NCBI GenBank assembly: GCA_043801855.1
Contig: JAZDLQ010000071.1
Location: 1 to 47,144, forward strand
Direction of reading: 5' to 3'
Length of the DNA stretch: 47,144 bases
Source: CAYTWW01 sp043801855
GTDB lineage: Archaea; Nanobdellota; Nanobdellia; Woesearchaeales; GW2011-AR15
The notes beneath the pieces are model-generated. The model ran no database searches and was not told where the DNA came from. It saw nothing but the letters and a program-made list of their open reading frames with translations. This document shows, piece after piece, positions 1-8,275 of the stretch. The position numbers and the translations under genes are program-made. Position 1 is the stretch's first letter. Each line of letters opens with the position of its first letter.

Positions 1-1
1 A

Positions 2-127
2 AGAAAAATAATTGGATGTCTTAGAAGTGAGCAAGGAAAAACAAATATGCAAGTGATGCTTAGTGCATTCCAAACCTGGAGATTACAAGGGCGTAACCCA
101 TACGCTGAATTAAAGGCTATTCTCTAA
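2..127 (+). mobile_element. IS66-like transposase, C-terminal fragment, cut by window edge
   Basis: An open frame enters from the left edge and ends at TAA 125-127, giving 41 residues. It contains RKIIGCLRSEQG, then LSAFQTWRLQGRNPY and a final ELKAIL. The RKI...RSEQG / S-x-x-Q-T-x-R-x-Q-G-R-N pattern matches the extreme C-terminus of IS66-family transposases as I know them. Only the tail is visible, so whether the gene is intact upstream cannot be judged. It differs in sequence from the other IS66-like fragment near 22.1-22.4 kb, so the two are not copies of one element. Confidence 0.55.
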
Positions 128-161
128 AGCCTAATACATACCGTTATTATACATATTAATT

Positions 162-920
162 ATGTTCGTAAGTGATTTTGCATATATGGAACTATATGCC
201 TCGCAAAACGCACCATCTATTATTATGCCCGGACAAAAAACACAAAACCCGCTTATACCTGTATTCAAAGAGTTTGCGATAGATAGTTCAGTTATCTGCT
301 TTTTCTTGATTATGGTGTATCTATATTATGGAATTTCTGATAAAAAAGAACATAGCGGCGCAAGGCTTGCAGTAGCCTTAGCTGTTTTTGAAACAATCTA
401 TGTTTTTTTTGCTGGATTTGTTTTTTCATTTTCTCCTGTATCATTTCAGGTGATATTAAGCAGGTTTTTATTTATTCCATATAATCTGTTTATCAATTAT
501 ATTTATGCGCTTGGATTATTTTTCTTTTTTAAGAATAAAATAGATACAAAGCTTGTTTTGTCGTCAATTGGCGCTCTTTTTTTAATAAGAGGATTTGCAG
601 TTACAATAACAGGATTTGGTCCACTTAATGCCGAAAATATTTCTGGTGAATTTCTCTCTTTTGCGATTTATTCTCTGAATGCACTTTTCATGCTAGGGTT
701 ATTTGAAGAGTTAAAACGTTTCATAAAATTTAAAATGCCTGAAATTTTCTTTTTTTTAGGGCTTGGAGCAATTTTAACTCTTTTGTCATGGACGCCTGTG
801 CTTATTGCATATTTTTTGTTTTTTCCAAATATTACAACATTGCTTACTTATGGGCTTTTTGGAGTATTTTTGCACTACTCAAAACCGTTGTTAATGGGCA
901 TCAAGCAGCAATCTTTATAA
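162..920 (+). CDS. polytopic membrane protein of unknown function
   Basis: 252 residues with about seven hydrophobic segments (roughly residues 38-58, 68-92, 98-122, 130-150, 162-182, 192-216 and 218-240). The first 35 residues are polar and probably outside the bilayer. I recognise no family motif. A TATA-like stretch (TTATTATACATATT, about 142-155) sits just upstream of the ATG, too close for a classic leaderless start. It is followed after 28 bases by rpl21e and may be independent of that operon. It has no catalytic signature, so a transport or sensor role would be a guess. Confidence 0.7.
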   Translation: MFVSDFAYMELYASQNAPSIIMPGQKTQNPLIPVFKEFAIDSSVICFFLIMVYLYYGISDKKEHSGARLAVALAVFETIYVFFAGFVFSFSPVSFQVILSRFLFIPYNLFINYIYALGLFFFFKNKIDTKLVLSSIGALFLIRGFAVTITGFGPLNAENISGEFLSFAIYSLNALFMLGLFEELKRFIKFKMPEIFFFLGLGAILTLLSWTPVLIAYFLFFPNITTLLTYGLFGVFLHYSKPLLMGIKQQSL

Positions 921-948
921 ACTCCTGTTTTTTCCTTTAAGAACGAAA

Positions 949-1239
949 ATGACCCAAAGACACGGCGGCTTTAGGAGCAAAACCAGGCAAAAATTATCAA
1001 AGAACTATAAAACTAAAGGAAAAATCTCAATTACAAAATTTTTTCAAACATTTGAAGTAGGCGATAAAGTAGTGCTTAAAGCAGAGCCCGCCATTCAGAA
1101 AGGAATGTACTATCCCAGATTTCATGGAAATTCAGGCATAATTACTGGTAAGCAGGGAAATTGCTATACAGTATCTATGAAAGATAAGCATAAAGTTAAA
1201 GAATTAATAGTACATCCTGTTCACTTAAGAAAGGATTAA
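949..1239 (+). CDS. rpl21e: 50S ribosomal protein L21e
   Basis: 96 residues, the usual size for archaeal/eukaryotic L21e. It has the family N-terminus (RHGGFRSKTRQKL), the central SH3-like barrel around VGDKVVLKAEP and MYYPRFHGNSGII, and the basic C-terminal VHPVHLRKD. The protein binds 23S rRNA in the large subunit. Its TAA overlaps the rpoF ATG (TAATG), indicating translational coupling. The order L21e - RpoF - DUF655 is a classic archaeal gene string and is one of the clearest indications that the host is an archaeon. Confidence 0.95.
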   Translation: MTQRHGGFRSKTRQKLSKNYKTKGKISITKFFQTFEVGDKVVLKAEPAIQKGMYYPRFHGNSGIITGKQGNCYTVSMKDKHKVKELIVHPVHLRKD

Positions 1240-1598
1240 TGCAAATGAACCCAACAATTATCCAAGAAGAGCCGGTAAGCATCTATGACCTTGCAAAAGA
1301 ACTCAAAAAAATCAAAAAGCAGGACACTGATCTTAATATCAGAACAACTAAGCTTGAGGAATACCTTAATAATTTTGCAGTTCTTAAGCATAAAGACGCA
1401 GAAGACTTAGAAAAGGAAATTGTTGACATGCAGATTCCAAGGCTAAGGGATTTGCACATTAAAAAAATTCTGGATGTTTGCCCAACTTCACATGATGAGG
1501 TAAAACAGGTTTTATCTGCGTATCCTGTTACAATAAGTAAAGAGAACTTAATAAAAATTGCAGAAGCTGTTGCTAAATACGCCCCAAAGGAAAAGTAG
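1239..1598 (+). CDS. rpoF: DNA-directed RNA polymerase subunit F (Rpb4-like)
   Basis: 119 residues, the usual length for archaeal RpoF, which pairs with RpoE (Rpb7) to form the stalk of RNA polymerase. It has the long helical N-terminus and the HRDC-like C-terminal part (LDVCPTSHDEVKQVLSAY...ISKENLIKIAEAVAKY) typical of the family. The start overlaps the L21e stop codon. A second in-frame ATG lies at 1245, so the exact start is uncertain by two codons. Its position directly after rpl21e supports the call. Confidence 0.9.
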   Translation: MQMNPTIIQEEPVSIYDLAKELKKIKKQDTDLNIRTTKLEEYLNNFAVLKHKDAEDLEKEIVDMQIPRLRDLHIKKILDVCPTSHDEVKQVLSAYPVTISKENLIKIAEAVAKYAPKEK

Positions 1599-1675
1599 GC
1601 TTTAGCAAAGTTTAAATATCTTTGATTCTTACATAAATGAAGTACTCGTGAAATGAAGTTCGGGTGAATTTGAAA

Positions 1676-2239
1676 ATGCAACAACAGATAAAGAAAGAAG
1701 ATTATGCAATAGTATTGGATTTTCTGCCTTATGGAGATCCTTTTGACAAGACTCCGGGCTATAAAAAAATGTCTATTGCACAGTGCATTGGAAAAAACCA
1801 CCTGGCGCTTCTTGAAGCCGTCCCTAAAAAGGATATTTTCCTAAAACCTCAGGAAGAGGTTTACATTGGAGATGGAAAAAGGGATAAGATACACCATGTA
1901 AATGGAAAGCTTGACCCAAACAAGCTTACTTCAACAGCCAGGGCAGAAATTGAGTTTGTTGTAACTAAAGTAATTGATGCAGACCCTAAGAGATTTGTTG
2001 ACTTTTATAATAAAGCGCAGCCTCTTACAACAAGGATGCACAGGCTTGAATTGCTTCCAGGACTTGGAAAAAAGCACATGTGGGAGATAATTGAGCAAAG
2101 AGAAGAAAAGCCTTTTGAAACATTTGAAGAAGTAAAACATAGAGTAAAATTGCTTCCTGACCCAAAAAAGATAATCATAAAAAGGATAATCTCTGAAGTG
2201 CTTGGCGACGAAAAGTATAATCTTTTTGTTGAAAAGTAA
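1676..2239 (+). CDS. DUF655 family nucleic-acid-binding protein with helix-hairpin-helix
   Basis: About 187 residues. The N-terminal half is an OB-like region (YAIVLDFLPYGDP ... EEVYIGDGKRDKI). The C-terminal half carries a helix-hairpin-helix (LELLPGLGKKHMWEIIEQR). This is the archaeal DUF655 family, usually encoded after rpoF and thought to bind nucleic acid; its precise role is not established. An in-frame GTG lies at 1664, but ATG 1676 is the better-looking start. A TATA-like TTTAAATAT at about 1611-1619 suggests its own promoter. The methyltransferase gene ksgA that often follows in archaea is absent here. Confidence 0.85.
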   Translation: MQQQIKKEDYAIVLDFLPYGDPFDKTPGYKKMSIAQCIGKNHLALLEAVPKKDIFLKPQEEVYIGDGKRDKIHHVNGKLDPNKLTSTARAEIEFVVTKVIDADPKRFVDFYNKAQPLTTRMHRLELLPGLGKKHMWEIIEQREEKPFETFEEVKHRVKLLPDPKKIIIKRIISEVLGDEKYNLFVEK

Positions 2240-2321
2240 AATCACTTTTTTTTATTTCGACTTCTTTTAAGAAAGTTTATTATATAACTTAATTGAAAAC
2301 TATATTAAATAGGCGATTAGT

Positions 2322-2765
2322 ATGAGTCTGGATGCAAAAATACTTTACGTTGAGGATAGCTGGAAGGTTGCTGAGCCAACAATTCTTAGCTTAGGAATTG
2401 ATCACCCTGAGTTAGAGTTTATTCATGTCAAAGACCATAACACTGCTTTGTCATATCTTACTGGAAGTCATACAGCTGATGAATATACTCTGATTTTATT
2501 AGATAGGGATTTCCCTTTAGACATCAGTAGGGAAGATGCATCTAGCCAAGATTCACCAAATGGAATTTATTTAGCAAAATTGATAAGAACTGCTGCGCCA
2601 AAAGGATTAGGTTCACTTGTTCCGATAATAATATGTAGCGCTGGCGAAAGAGCGGATATAACACCTCATTTAGTTGGATTAGATAGAATTCATTATTTAG
2701 AAAAACCGCTAGATCAGTCTGAATTTTATCATATTCTGAATATGTACCGCAAACCTTCAGGATAA
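2322..2765 (+). CDS. stand-alone response-regulator receiver domain protein
   Basis: 147 residues forming one CheY-like receiver domain. Visible signature residues are the acidic pair near the start (LYVEDS), the phospho-acceptor Asp in LLDRDFP, the Ser of ICSAGE and the Lys of EKPL. No output domain follows, so it would signal through protein contacts. A region of about 20 residues (DISREDASSQDSPNG) is inserted after the phospho-acceptor strand. No histidine kinase lies in the window. TATA-like elements lie at about 2276-2290 and 2301-2310. Confidence 0.8.
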   Translation: MSLDAKILYVEDSWKVAEPTILSLGIDHPELEFIHVKDHNTALSYLTGSHTADEYTLILLDRDFPLDISREDASSQDSPNGIYLAKLIRTAAPKGLGSLVPIIICSAGERADITPHLVGLDRIHYLEKPLDQSEFYHILNMYRKPSG

Positions 2766-2798
2766 AATTTATAAATTAAGTGAAACTTAAAAACAGTT

Positions 2799-3638
2799 AT
2801 GAAAGAAAGATTAACTATTACACTTGATTCTGGGATTATATCTCTGCTTGACAGGCACATTGACGGCAGGAAAATTAAGAACAGGTCTCATGCTATTGAG
2901 CTTTATTTATCGCGAGGCCTTGGCGAAAACAGGCCAAAAAAGGCAATTCTTCTCCTTGGCGGCAAAGGGACAAGGTTTAGGCCGATAACTTATGAGCTAC
3001 CAAAAGCATTGCTTCCTGTGCAGGGAAAAACTGTTCCAGAACACTTATTTGAGTTATTTAAAAAATATAATATTACAGACCTAATATTTAGCGTAGGGTA
3101 TAAGTCTGACAAAATTAAAGAGTATTTTAGCGACGGCTCAAAATTTGGCGTGAAAATTACCTATGTTGAAGAAACTAATCCCATGGGAAGTGCAGGTGCA
3201 CTAAAAATGGCAATGCCATTTCTTAATGAAACATTTATTGTTACTAATGGAGATGAATTAAAAGATATTGACCTTGAAGATATGTTTCATTTTCACAAGG
3301 AACATAATGCACTAATTACAGTAGCACTAACAACAGTTGAAGATCCTAGTGCATATGGTGTTGCTAAGCTACAGGGAAATAAGATTCTTGAGTTTGTTGA
3401 AAAGCCGCCAAAAGATAAAGCACCGTCAAAAATGATTCATGCTGGGCTTTCAATCTGGGAGCCTGAAGCGCTAAAGCTAATACCTGACACTTTTTCAATG
3501 TATGAAAAAGATGTTTTCCCGAAAATTGCGCAGGAAGGAAGGCTTTACGGATATAATTTTTCAGGTCAATGGTATGATACTGGCACTCCTGAAAGGTACG
3601 AACGTGCAATAAATAACTGGAAAGGTCTTTCCAACTGA
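2799..3638 (+). CDS. ribbon-helix-helix domain fused to sugar-phosphate nucleotidyltransferase
   Basis: 279 residues. Residues 1 to about 42 (KERLTITLDSGIISLLDRHI ... SHAIELYLSRGL) look like a CopG/Arc ribbon-helix-helix DNA-binding domain. Residues 47 to about 277 are a complete NTP_transferase domain: nucleotide loop LLGGKGTRFRP, KALLPV, the NGDE metal-binding turn, EKP, and WYDTGTPERY near the end. Family enzymes join a sugar 1-phosphate to an NTP, giving NDP-glucose or NDP-mannose and PPi. A TATA box (TTTATAAATT, 2768-2777) lies about 27 bases before the ATG. A DNA-binding domain on this enzyme is unusual and could allow self-regulation or dimerisation. The sugar cannot be deduced. Confidence 0.85.
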   Translation: MKERLTITLDSGIISLLDRHIDGRKIKNRSHAIELYLSRGLGENRPKKAILLLGGKGTRFRPITYELPKALLPVQGKTVPEHLFELFKKYNITDLIFSVGYKSDKIKEYFSDGSKFGVKITYVEETNPMGSAGALKMAMPFLNETFIVTNGDELKDIDLEDMFHFHKEHNALITVALTTVEDPSAYGVAKLQGNKILEFVEKPPKDKAPSKMIHAGLSIWEPEALKLIPDTFSMYEKDVFPKIAQEGRLYGYNFSGQWYDTGTPERYERAINNWKGLSN

Positions 3639-3687
3639 AAATTTACTTTAGATAAGTTTTAATAGGAGAGTTTACTTTATTTTTTTT

Positions 3688-4269
3688 ATGATGCTTGATT
3701 ATGCTTTGATAGTTCAGGTTTTTGTCCTGCTAAATCCTCTTGCTTCTTTTCCATTTTTAATTACAGCTTATGAAAAGAAACTGAATGTAAAATTAATTGC
3801 AATAAAAGCAACGATTACTGCTTTTGCTATAGCAGTTGTCATGGCTTTGACAGGCCCATTATTATTCAATGTTTTTGGAGTCACTTTGGATTCATTCAGG
3901 ATTGCTGGCGGCATTGTGCTTATGCTTCTTGGATACAGAATGGTTCGCCCAAAAGAAGAGGAAATAAAAGAAGTTACAAATATTGACAGTTTAACAACAA
4001 TTATTGCAACACCAATGCTAACTGGCCCAGGAACAATTTCATTTATCACAATTAAATCATATGAGATTGGAAAAACAGCAGTATTAACTAATCTCCTTGG
4101 CGCATTTGTACTGGTCGGCGTTGTGTTTTTCGTGTTCTCGCTTTTAGTTTCAAAAGTAAACCCAAAGATTGTCAATATATTATCAAGGATCCTTGGACTG
4201 TTCCTGATGGCTGTTGCTGTTGAAATGCTTGCAACTGGGCTAGAAGGGATTGTCAGAGCGATGATATAG
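3688..4269 (+). CDS. MarC family integral membrane protein
   Basis: 193 residues with six predicted membrane segments, matching the MarC/UPF0056 family in length and pattern. Typical stretches are VLLNPLASFPFLI near the start, the glycine-rich FRIAGGIVLMLLGYRM and TPMLTGPGTISFI in the middle. The family was once linked to multiple-antibiotic resistance, but its transported substrate is unknown. Two adjacent ATG codons (3688 and 3691) are both possible starts. A TTTTAATAGG sequence near 3657 may be the promoter element. Confidence 0.85.
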   Translation: MMLDYALIVQVFVLLNPLASFPFLITAYEKKLNVKLIAIKATITAFAIAVVMALTGPLLFNVFGVTLDSFRIAGGIVLMLLGYRMVRPKEEEIKEVTNIDSLTTIIATPMLTGPGTISFITIKSYEIGKTAVLTNLLGAFVLVGVVFFVFSLLVSKVNPKIVNILSRILGLFLMAVAVEMLATGLEGIVRAMI

Positions 4270-4357
4270 AAAATATTAGAGTAGGCATTTTGGATAAAAG
4301 CTAAAAAAATTTTATTTATTAAGTAGATAATTATTCTACATATACTTCTCACTTACC

Positions 4358-4753
4358 TTACCATAATAAGCTATTCATTTCATTTGCTTGCGCTTCAGCC
4401 GCATTATACGCTAATCTTATAAAATTAGTAATATCTGCCACGTACAAAATGTTTCCAGTAAACTTTGCTTTACTAATAGTATTTCTAGTGCCAGAAATTA
4501 ATTGAACTCCATTTGGCATAGCAGTCAACCCAAAACACCTGCCAACATAAGTACTTGCATAATATGCAGGATCAAAAGGTTTATCCACAGGATCAAATGT
4601 AATAACACTTTCAAGGCTTTTATTAAAAGGATGATTTTTACCTAGCATTCCAACATGAAATAAGAGCTTTCCATCTGGTAAAGATTGACAGACCAAATAA
4701 TAATTAACATCATCTCCAAAATAAAAATCTGAAATTCTTGCAATATCTCCCAT
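4358..4753 (-). CDS. hypothetical protein
   Basis: 131 residues with no family I recognise and no membrane segment. It looks like a small beta-rich soluble protein followed by a C-terminal helix (IRLAYNAAEAQANEMNSL). Reality is supported by a good TATA box on the minus strand (TTTATATAC, 4786-4778) about 29 bases before the ATG, which fits a leaderless transcript. The gene stands alone between the MarC gene and the divergent antiporter gene. Confidence 0.6.
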   Translation of the reverse strand: MGDIARISDFYFGDDVNYYLVCQSLPDGKLLFHVGMLGKNHPFNKSLESVITFDPVDKPFDPAYYASTYVGRCFGLTAMPNGVQLISGTRNTISKAKFTGNILYVADITNFIRLAYNAAEAQANEMNSLLW

Positions 4754-4777
4754 TTTGAATTAATTAAATAACTATCG

Positions 4778-4786
4778 TATATAAAT
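4778..4786 (-). promoter_or_regulatory. TATA box for the hypothetical gene 4358-4753
   Basis: TTTATATAC on the minus strand, centred about 29 bases upstream of the ATG at 4753. This is the spacing expected for archaeal leaderless transcripts. Confidence 0.55.
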
Positions 4787-4946
4787 GTTTCTAAAATATA
4801 TTACTAAATAGTAGTAAATAAATAAGGTATTTAATCACAACATTTATAAACTAAATTAGTATTTCTATTTAGCTATTCATATAATAGTATACAAAACTGT
4901 ATATTAATTTGATTAGTTCATCGGGGTGATTTACAGATAGAGTGAG

Positions 4947-4968
4947 TTGCACCAAAGAAAAGGTGCAA
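4947..4968 (+). promoter_or_regulatory. perfect hairpin in the antiporter 5' leader
   Basis: TTGCACC (4947-4953) and GGTGCAA (4962-4968) form a perfect 7-bp stem around an 8-base A-rich loop, followed by a T-rich run (4969-4982). It lies 46-67 bases before the antiporter ATG, downstream of a TATA-like ATTTATAAA near 4850-4858, so it should be in the transcribed leader. A stem followed by a U-rich tract resembles an attenuator or a leader fold controlling the antiporter. I cannot match it to a known riboswitch. Confidence 0.45.
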
Positions 4969-5013
4969 TTTACTTATTTTATTAGCTGTATTTTGCCAAA
5001 AGAGGTAATTAAA

Positions 5014-6228
5014 ATGCTGACAGCGCCTGCAAACAGCCCTGGAATCGAAATGGCAATCTTTCTAGCTGCGGCTATTGCAGGCTCAATTCTTGCTCAAAAG
5101 ATGAAACAGACAGCGCTTGTCGGTCAGATACTAATAGGAATAGTAATCGGCCAGGGTGTTTTAGGATTAGTCTCATATAATGAGTTTGTAAAAAGCATTG
5201 CTGAATTTGGTATCATAATCCTTTTATTCCTTATAGGGCTTGATAGCAAGTTCAAGGAAGTATATAATGCAAAAAACATAGTTATCGCATCAATTGCATG
5301 CATTCTTCCGTGGATAATGGGATTGTTTATATCAAAGTTTTTTGGCTATAATTCAATCCAATCTTTTTTTATTGCAACCAGTGTTGCATCAACAAGCTCA
5401 GCAGTTGTTGGAAGCTTTCTAACTAAGTTTAATCTAATTAAACAGGAAACTGGAAAAATAGTAATAGGCGCAAGTATAGTTGATGACATAATTGGGCTTA
5501 TCGCTTTGTCTGTTACAGTAAAAATGAGCGAAGGCGCTGTCACAATCCAGATGATTGGGTTTAAGATATTTGTAGCTTTGGCATTCCTATTTATCTTCTT
5601 TTTTATAGGCGTAAAAATTTCAAAGCAGCTTTCAAAACTTGAATTCTGGGGAAAAACTAATGGACACCCACAGATTGGGTTTATGTTTACGCTAATGCTT
5701 GCTTTTGTTTACAGCGCAGCAGCTGAACTTGTAGGGCTATCAAGCATAGTAGGCGCATTTGTTGCAGGGCTTTCACTAGCTCATGTAGAAAACAAAAGCT
5801 TTGTTATAGGAGCACAGTATTTTGAGCAGATATTCGGCTCGTTGTTTTTTGTATCGCTTGGAATACTAATTAATATTATTGATGCGCTAAAAAACCTAAA
5901 TTTTATAATTGCATTAACCGTCCTTGTTCTTATTGGAAAATATATTGGCGGAATAATTGGCTCAAGGCTTTGCGGCTATTCTAAAGAGACTGCATCACTT
6001 CTTGGCACAACAATGATGCCTATAGGTGAAATTGCAGCGATAACTTCAATTATTGCGCTCAACAAAGGAATTTTTGATAATTCACTTTACTCATCAATTA
6101 TTTTTGTAGGGATATTTACAACTATTTTTTCACTTGTTGTATTAAATAAAAAGCTAGGCTTTAAATCGGATATTAAAAAACCATTAGATATAGATATTAA
6201 ACATAAAAAGACAACTTACTCGATTTAA
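5014..6228 (+). CDS. CPA2 family cation/proton antiporter
   Basis: About 404 residues and 12-13 membrane helices. Characteristic stretches are IVIGQGVLGL, FGIIILLFLIGLDS, the unwound-helix region ATSVASTSSAVVGSFL, and ASIVDDIIGLI with the two adjacent aspartates typical of electrogenic Na+/H+ exchangers. No cytoplasmic RCK/TrkA domain follows. I chose ATG 5014 because AGAGGT (5001-5006) is a well-placed Shine-Dalgarno; a longer frame from GTG 4942 would run through the leader hairpin. The phosphopentomutase gene follows after 7 bases, so the two are probably cotranscribed. The ion (Na+ or K+) cannot be fixed from sequence. Confidence 0.88.
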   Translation: MLTAPANSPGIEMAIFLAAAIAGSILAQKMKQTALVGQILIGIVIGQGVLGLVSYNEFVKSIAEFGIIILLFLIGLDSKFKEVYNAKNIVIASIACILPWIMGLFISKFFGYNSIQSFFIATSVASTSSAVVGSFLTKFNLIKQETGKIVIGASIVDDIIGLIALSVTVKMSEGAVTIQMIGFKIFVALAFLFIFFFIGVKISKQLSKLEFWGKTNGHPQIGFMFTLMLAFVYSAAAELVGLSSIVGAFVAGLSLAHVENKSFVIGAQYFEQIFGSLFFVSLGILINIIDALKNLNFIIALTVLVLIGKYIGGIIGSRLCGYSKETASLLGTTMMPIGEIAAITSIIALNKGIFDNSLYSSIIFVGIFTTIFSLVVLNKKLGFKSDIKKPLDIDIKHKKTTYSI

Positions 6229-6235
6229 GATAAAA

Positions 6236-7405
6236 ATGATTTTCAAAAGAGTTATTATTCTTATAGTTGACGGCTGCGGAATAGGATTTCTTCCTGATGC
6301 AATGGAATTTGGAGACAGAGGCGCAAACACGCTGGTAAACGCTGCTAAATACTGTAATGGTCTGGCACTTCCTAACCTTGAATCTCTTGGCCTTGGCAAT
6401 ATAACAAGTATAAAAGGCGTAAAAAAAACTTATTCAATAGGCTGCTACGGCAAATGCGCTGAAAAAAATAAGGCTAAAAACACTGATGCAGGCCATTGGG
6501 AGATGATGGGTTACATTAAGAATCCTCCTTTTAAAAAATATCCAAAAGGATTTCCCGAAGAATTAATATTAAAACTTGAAAAATTGTTTGGCACAAAACT
6601 AATAGGAAACTATCAGGCATCCGGCACAGAAATAATAAAAAAACTTGGAAATGAGCACATGAAAACAGGCTACCCGATTATATACACCTCAGCTGATAGT
6701 GTTTTGCAGCTTGCTGCGCACATAGAAGTAATTCCATTAAAAAAGCTATATGCAATATGCGAAATTGCCAGAAATGTTTGCGTCAATAAATATGAAGTAG
6801 GAAGAATAATTGCACGCCCTTTTTGCGGAAAAAATGGTTATTTTTTTAGAGTAAATGATAAAAGAAAGGATTATGCATATAGATTCAGTAAAGAAACTTT
6901 GCTTGATTCACTCAAGAAAAAAGAATTTGCTACGATTGCATACGGAGAGGTTGGCGAATTATTCGCAATGAAAGGAATAAGCAAATATTATCATACAACC
7001 AACAATAAGGAAGGAATAACTCTAATAAAAAAATTATTAAAAACGAATTTTGCTGGAATTGTTTTTGGAAACCTCACTGATACAGATATGCTTTATGGCC
7101 ATAGGAGAAATCCTTTCGGATTTAAGGATGCGCTGGAAAGTCTTGATCTTGAAATAGGAGACATAATCACCAAACTAAAAAGTGATGACCTTCTTATTGT
7201 GACAGCTGACCATGGCAATGATCCAACATTTAAGGGAACAGACCACACTAGGGAATATATTCCTCTTATGATTTACGGAAAAAATACAAAGCAGGCAGTT
7301 AATCTTGGAATAAGAAAAAGCTTCTCTGATATAGGCAAAACAATAGCTGAGAATTATTCTGTTAAGTTAAAAGAAGGAAAAAGCTTTTTAAAAGAGATAA
7401 CATAA
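6236..7405 (+). CDS. deoB: phosphopentomutase (DeoB family)
   Basis: 389 residues, matching the DeoB length (about 390). The enzyme interconverts ribose 1-phosphate (or deoxyribose 1-phosphate) and the 5-phosphate. Metal-site signatures are present: DGCGIG near the start, LTDTDMLYGHRRNP, and TADHGNDP followed by GTDHTREYIPL. The cap-proximal signature, normally D-T-x-T-G-H-W-E around the phosphorylated threonine, reads N-T-D-A-G-H-W-E here. So one acidic residue and one threonine are changed. Which threonine carries the phosphate needs an alignment. The gene lies close downstream of the antiporter and near MtnA, hinting at pentose-phosphate salvage. Confidence 0.9.
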   Translation: MIFKRVIILIVDGCGIGFLPDAMEFGDRGANTLVNAAKYCNGLALPNLESLGLGNITSIKGVKKTYSIGCYGKCAEKNKAKNTDAGHWEMMGYIKNPPFKKYPKGFPEELILKLEKLFGTKLIGNYQASGTEIIKKLGNEHMKTGYPIIYTSADSVLQLAAHIEVIPLKKLYAICEIARNVCVNKYEVGRIIARPFCGKNGYFFRVNDKRKDYAYRFSKETLLDSLKKKEFATIAYGEVGELFAMKGISKYYHTTNNKEGITLIKKLLKTNFAGIVFGNLTDTDMLYGHRRNPFGFKDALESLDLEIGDIITKLKSDDLLIVTADHGNDPTFKGTDHTREYIPLMIYGKNTKQAVNLGIRKSFSDIGKTIAENYSVKLKEGKSFLKEIT

Positions 7406-7419
7406 AGAACTGTATAAAA

Positions 7420-8241
7420 TTAAGAAATCAAGAAAATAACTTCATTATCTCCTTTTACAAGGTACTTTTTATCGACTATATATTCTTTTTTTGGCTCTCC
7501 TTTGTAAACAAGGTTATCATTTACAAATATTGAAAGAGTGACACCAAGGCTAATTGTACCTGTCTTTAAAGTTAGATCTGTTAAAGTTTCTGTAGAGGAA
7601 AGGTCAATTGTATACTTTGCATAATTTGAAAGCTTAAGGTCGCCTAAAGTTTCAATTTCTTTTTCATCTAAAGCACTAGATTTTTTAAATAGTATATCAC
7701 CTATTTCCTTTGTTTTTTCTTCTCCATTAACACCATAATAAAGTTTTATATGAGTTATATCAAGAATCTGGCTTGGAACTGTATAGAAGCTAAAAAAATT
7801 GTATCCTGACTTTAGGTCTTTTATATCAAGTGAGAATTTTTCATCTGTATTGCAGTCAGGCGTTCCCTGATATAATGTCTTGTCATCAATCTTAATCAAT
7901 ATAGGATAGGTAAGCTTTTGGCATTCCGGCCTAAAAGAAAGCTTTAGATTACTTACAATATCAAGGTCTTCAGGAAGTATTTGTAATACTGTCCTTTCTT
8001 CTTTGCCTGCAATATTTGTGCCATATGCAGTGATATCATTAATAGAAAGGGAAAGCTTATCATTAGGTGATACATCAGAAATAAGAGGGCACTTTTCGCA
8101 TTCAGGACAAGGATAATTTGATACATTGTCAGTTTCTGTTTTTTTTGGAATCTCTTTACTGCACGAAACAACAAAAATAAGAGTAATTACTGCAAAAAAA
8201 TAGATTATTTTACTAACTTTTTTCCCATCCATAGAATACAC
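7420..8241 (-). CDS. secreted lipoprotein of unknown function
   Basis: About 273 residues with an N-terminal hydrophobic segment (IIYFFAVITLIFVVSC) ending in a lipobox-like VVSC, so the mature protein probably starts at that Cys and is lipid-anchored outside the cell. A Cys-rich stretch (PCPECEKC) follows. The remainder is beta-rich and seems to hold two similar halves, each with a short ligand-like phrase (KIDDKTLYQG and FVNDNLVYKG). I know no family for it. Met codons at 8241 and 8232 are both possible starts. It is antisense to its neighbours and lies between deoB and mtnA. Confidence 0.7.
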   Translation of the reverse strand: MYSMDGKKVSKIIYFFAVITLIFVVSCSKEIPKKTETDNVSNYPCPECEKCPLISDVSPNDKLSLSINDITAYGTNIAGKEERTVLQILPEDLDIVSNLKLSFRPECQKLTYPILIKIDDKTLYQGTPDCNTDEKFSLDIKDLKSGYNFFSFYTVPSQILDITHIKLYYGVNGEEKTKEIGDILFKKSSALDEKEIETLGDLKLSNYAKYTIDLSSTETLTDLTLKTGTISLGVTLSIFVNDNLVYKGEPKKEYIVDKKYLVKGDNEVIFLIS

Positions 8242-8275
8242 TAATTATTTAAGTTATTTAAATTTTGTTATCAAT

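Noticed and set aside
4942..5013. Antiporter start at GTG 4942
   Set aside because: The extra 24 residues would be translated through the leader hairpin, whereas ATG 5014 has a well-spaced Shine-Dalgarno and gives a normal N-terminus.
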